This document shows, piece after piece, positions 14,346-16,886 of a stretch of 16,886 bases of DNA (within the stretch, counting starts at the first letter, position 1; every line of letters begins with the position of its first letter). The stretch is taken from NCBI GenBank assembly GCA_035565355.1, contig DATMSM010000023.1:1-16886 (forward strand), written 5' to 3'. Both the position numbers and the translations under genes were made by a program. The notes beneath the pieces are model-generated. The model made no database searches. It saw only the letters and a program-made list of their open reading frames with translations, and had not been told where the DNA came from. The DNA is from Ga0074130 sp035565355. Its GTDB lineage: Bacteria > Pseudomonadota > Gammaproteobacteria > Burkholderiales > Rhodocyclaceae.

Positions 14346-16376
14346 TTACAAAACCGACTTGACCGTCGTCACCACGTTGTCGACGGTAAATCCGAATTCC
14401 TTGAACAGCTGACCGGCCGGCGCCGATTCGCCGAAACGGTCGATGCCGACCACCGCGCCTTCGAGGCCCACATACTTGCGCCAGCCGTCGGTAACGCCGG
14501 CTTCGACGGCGATACGCACGACGCCACGCGGCAGCACGCTTTCCTGCCAGGCCTTGTCCTGACGATCGAAGACATTGGTCGAGGGCATGGACACCACGCG
14601 CACGGCAATGCCTTCCTCGGCCAGCTTGGCCTGCGCCTTCATGGCCAGCTCGACTTCGGAGCCGGTGGCGATGATCACCGCCTGCGGGTTTGCCGCATCG
14701 GACAACACATAGCCGCCCTTGCGGATCGCGGCGACCTGCTCGGCCGTACGCGGCACATAGGCCAGGTTCTGGCGCGACAGGCACAGCGAGGAGGGGCCGT
14801 CCTTGCGCTCAATCGAATACGCCCAGGCCACCAGCGTCTCCATGGTGTCGTTGGGGCGCCAGACGTCCATGTTCGGCATCATGCGCAGGGTCGCGGTCTG
14901 CTCCACTGGCTGGTGGGTCGGACCGTCTTCGCCGAGGCCGATGGAGTCGTGCGTGAACACGCAGATCTGGCGCACCTTCATCAGCGCCGCCATGCGCAGC
15001 GCATTGCGCGCGTACTCCGAGAACATCAGGAAGGTGGCGGTGTAGGGAATCAGGCCGCCGTGCAGCGAGAGGCCGTTGGCGATGGCCACCATGCCGAATT
15101 CGCGCACGCCGTAGTGGATGTAGTTACCGCCCTCGGTCTTGCTTATCGACTTGGAGCCCGACCACAGGGTCAGGTTGGAGCCGGCCAGGTCAGCCGAACC
15201 GCCCAGCAACTCGGGCAAGCCCGGCGCGAGTGCGTTGATGCTGTTTTGCGAGGCCTTACGCGTGGCAATGGTCTCGGCCTTTTCGGCAACCTTGGCGATA
15301 GCGGCATCAACATTGGCCGACCAGTTCGCCGGCAGATCACCGGCCATGCGGCGCGTGAATTCAGCGGCCAGTTCAGGGAAGGCAGCAGCGTAGGCAGCGA
15401 ACTTTTCGTTCCACTGCTTTTCAAGAACGGCGCCCTTTTCCTTGGCGTCCCACGCGGCATAGATGTCGGCGGGGATCTCGAACGGCGCATGCGACCAGCC
15501 GATGAATTTGCGCGCGGCGTCGATTTCCTCGGCGCCCAGCGGGGCGCCATGCACATCGTGACCACCGGCCTTGTTGGGCGAGCCGAAACCAATGACGGTC
15601 TTGCAGCAGATCATGGACGGCTTGTCGGTGACCTTTTTGGCTTCCAGCAATGCGGCTTCGATAGCCTTGCTGTCGTGGCCGTTCACATTCGGCACCACGT
15701 GCCAGCCGTAGGCTTCAAAGCGCTTGGGCGTGTCGTCGGTAAACCAGCCTTCGACATGACCGTCGATGGAAATGCCGTTGTCGTCATAGAAGGCAATCAG
15801 CTTGCCCAGGCCCAGGGTGCCGGCCAGCGAACAGGCTTCATGCGAAATGCCTTCCATCAGGCAGCCGTCGCCGAGGAAGACATAGGTGTGGTGATCGACG
15901 ATGGCGTGACCGGGCTGGTTAAACTCGGCGGCCAGCAGCTTTTCGGCCAGTGCGAAACCTACGGCATTGGTGATGCCCTGACCGAGCGGGCCGGTAGTCG
16001 TCTCGATGCCGGGAGCGTAGCCGTACTCGGGGTGGCCCGGAGTCCGGCTGTGCAGCTGGCGGAACTGCTTGAGATCCTCGATGCCCAGGTCGTAGCCGGT
16101 CAGGTGCAGCAGCGCATAGATCAGCATGGAGCCGTGACCGTTGGACAGCACAAAGCGGTCGCGGTCGGCCCAGTTCGGATTCTGCGGGTTGTGGCGCAGA
16201 TGACGATTCCACAGCACTTCGGCAATTTCGGCCATGCCCATGGGCGCGCCGGGGTGGCCGGAATTGGCCTTCTGCACGGCATCCATGGCCAAGGCGCGAA
16301 TCGCGCAAGTCATCGGATTGAAAACGAAATCAGGAACGCGAGCCAGGGTGGCGGCGCTGACAGGGGCGGTAGACAT
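14346..16376 (-). CDS. tkt: Transketolase
   Basis: This thiamine-diphosphate enzyme moves two-carbon units between sugar phosphates in the non-oxidative pentose phosphate pathway and the Calvin cycle. The 676-residue protein has NSGHPGAPMGMA (38-49), TTTGPLGQG (126-134), the ThDP motif GDGCLMEG (169-176) ending at N200 in FYDDN, the catalytic E426 in GVREFGM, and HDSIGLGEDGPTHQP. The ATG at 16376 gives MSTAPVSAATLARV. A GTG at 16409 could add 11 residues, but these look unlike a transketolase N-terminus. The Shine-Dalgarno is poor (GGAA, 8 bases away). It is the first gene of the minus-strand central-carbon cluster, so the promoter for the cluster should lie in 16377-16540. Confidence 0.95.
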   Translation of the reverse strand: MSTAPVSAATLARVPDFVFNPMTCAIRALAMDAVQKANSGHPGAPMGMAEIAEVLWNRHLRHNPQNPNWADRDRFVLSNGHGSMLIYALLHLTGYDLGIEDLKQFRQLHSRTPGHPEYGYAPGIETTTGPLGQGITNAVGFALAEKLLAAEFNQPGHAIVDHHTYVFLGDGCLMEGISHEACSLAGTLGLGKLIAFYDDNGISIDGHVEGWFTDDTPKRFEAYGWHVVPNVNGHDSKAIEAALLEAKKVTDKPSMICCKTVIGFGSPNKAGGHDVHGAPLGAEEIDAARKFIGWSHAPFEIPADIYAAWDAKEKGAVLEKQWNEKFAAYAAAFPELAAEFTRRMAGDLPANWSANVDAAIAKVAEKAETIATRKASQNSINALAPGLPELLGGSADLAGSNLTLWSGSKSISKTEGGNYIHYGVREFGMVAIANGLSLHGGLIPYTATFLMFSEYARNALRMAALMKVRQICVFTHDSIGLGEDGPTHQPVEQTATLRMMPNMDVWRPNDTMETLVAWAYSIERKDGPSSLCLSRQNLAYVPRTAEQVAAIRKGGYVLSDAANPQAVIIATGSEVELAMKAQAKLAEEGIAVRVVSMPSTNVFDRQDKAWQESVLPRGVVRIAVEAGVTDGWRKYVGLEGAVVGIDRFGESAPAGQLFKEFGFTVDNVVTTVKSVL

Positions 16377-16540
16377 GGACAGGATTCCGGGAAGGCGCTG
16401 CGAAAGCACTAAATTATCGGCGAAAACCGGTATCTCTGGCTAGCGCAATGATTTTTCGGTACAAAAGCACAATTAATCCACATCAATGAAAATGATGCAG
16501 ATTAAATGCCACAATTAAGACTCTATGTGAGGAGCATGAA
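16377..16540. promoter_or_regulatory. Divergent tkt / PAS-gene promoter region
   Basis: This 164-bp gap separates the divergent tkt cluster and PAS gene and is much richer in A and T than its flanks, notably 16449-16520. For tkt there is a GATAAT-like -10 on the minus strand at 16413-16418, but without a convincing -35. An imperfect palindrome, CATCA at 16481-16485 and TGATG at 16493-16497, could bind a regulator. I see no clear terminator and no exact FNR-type site. Confidence 0.5.
16496..16511 (-). promoter_or_regulatory. Possible sigma-54-like -24/-12 element facing tkt
   Basis: On the minus strand the 16 bases read TGGCATTTAATCTGCA. The GG and GC doublets have exactly the 10-base spacing of the sigma-54 consensus, with two departures at strongly preferred positions. 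Transcription would start near 16485, leaving a leader of about 110 bases before tkt. One degenerate match in an AT-rich region can arise by chance. Confidence 0.2.
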
Positions 16541-16886
16541 ATGTCAGAACAAGCCCTGCCCTATCAGGCCATGGTCGAGCAAACCAGCGAAGCCGTGATC
16601 TATGCCGATGCCGAAGGTATCATTCGCGTCTGGAACCACGCGTCCGAAGAAATGTTCGGCTTCAGCCAGGCCGAAGCCATCGGCCAGAGCCTGGACATCA
16701 TCATCCCGGAACGCCTGCGCGAGCCGCATTGGCGCGGCTTTCATGCCGCCATCGCGGCTGGCACCACCAAGCATGGCGGCAAGCCGACGCGGACCAAGGC
16801 CCTGAACAAGGCCGGCGAATCGATCTTCGCCGAGGTCAGCTTCGGCGTCATCGTCGACCCGGTCAGCGGTCAGCGCGGCTCCTTCG
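16541..16886 (+). CDS. PAS-domain sensor protein, 3'-partial
   Basis: A PAS fold senses a small ligand, cofactor or redox change and usually drives a partner domain or protein. The gene runs off the window end after 115 complete codons with no stop. Residues about 8-60 read as a standard PAS core (YQAMVEQTSEAVIYADAEG, WNHASEEMFGFS, EAIGQSL), followed by IIPERLREPHW and RTKALNKAGESIFAEVSFGV (about 55-104), ending in the last strands. The ATG at 16541 follows GGAG at 16531-16534 by 6 bases. What lies downstream (kinase, cyclase, chemoreceptor, or nothing if it is a small stand-alone PAS protein) is outside the window. A His-bearing stretch (PHWRGFH) lies roughly where FixL-type heme PAS domains have their ligand, but the match is loose. 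It is transcribed away from tkt. Confidence 0.8.
   Translation, partial: MSEQALPYQAMVEQTSEAVIYADAEGIIRVWNHASEEMFGFSQAEAIGQSLDIIIPERLREPHWRGFHAAIAAGTTKHGGKPTRTKALNKAGESIFAEVSFGVIVDPVSGQRGSF

Noticed and set aside
14913..16412. Long plus-strand open frame opposite tkt (499 codons)
   Set aside because: It is antisense to a motif-complete transketolase, with no domain and no ribosome site. It is a mirror frame.

Overview
The window is about 16.9 kb of GC-rich chromosome from a Gram-negative proteobacterium, most likely a betaproteobacterium of the Rhodocyclales/Nitrosomonadales type. The evidence is the lptD-surA-pdxA-rsmA envelope and housekeeping cluster, a tkt-gap-pgk-fba-purC cluster with a CbbA-type class II aldolase, an LptD with the 'YWNIAPNMDATIT' signature, and small PilZ and PAS signalling proteins. 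This placement is inferred from gene order and protein flavour; no database was searched. Nearly everything is core housekeeping, with no phage, transposase, CRISPR array, rRNA or tRNA.

Layout. (1) Bases 1-6364, plus strand: a tightly packed operon of lptD (5' end cut off by the window), surA, pdxA, an unnamed class II glutamine amidotransferase, and rsmA. LptD is the outer-membrane LPS translocon and SurA is the periplasmic chaperone that helps fold it. PdxA makes pyridoxal phosphate and RsmA dimethylates 16S rRNA. The amidotransferase has only 3 bp and 2 bp of spacing to pdxA and rsmA. (2) Bases 6368-7135, minus strand: xthA (exonuclease III), convergent with rsmA. (3) Bases 7136-7471: a 336-bp gene-free gap holding a 268-bp palindromic element (7147-7414). 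It has 27-bp near-perfect terminal inverted repeats and two internal arms that are diverged, inverted copies of each other. This is the most unusual object in the window. (4) Bases 7472-7852, plus strand: a small PilZ (c-di-GMP receptor) protein, separated from prlC by a perfect 19-bp-arm palindrome that probably serves as a bidirectional terminator. (5) Bases 7956-16376, minus strand, in transcription order: tkt, gap, pgk, fba, purC, then prlC behind a clear terminator. This is a central carbon cluster (pentose phosphate/Calvin-type transketolase, triose-phosphate steps, aldolase) linked to purine synthesis. Pyruvate kinase, which I recall lying between pgk and fba in many betaproteobacteria, is absent here. 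(6) Bases 16377-16540: a divergent, AT-rich promoter region. (7) Bases 16541-16886, plus strand: the first 115 codons of a PAS-domain protein cut off by the window end.

Most long open frames opposite lptD, prlC, purC, fba, pgk, gap and tkt are antisense mirror frames of GC-rich codons and were rejected. Several obvious starts were moved to internal or upstream positions using signal peptides, Shine-Dalgarno sites and family N-termini.
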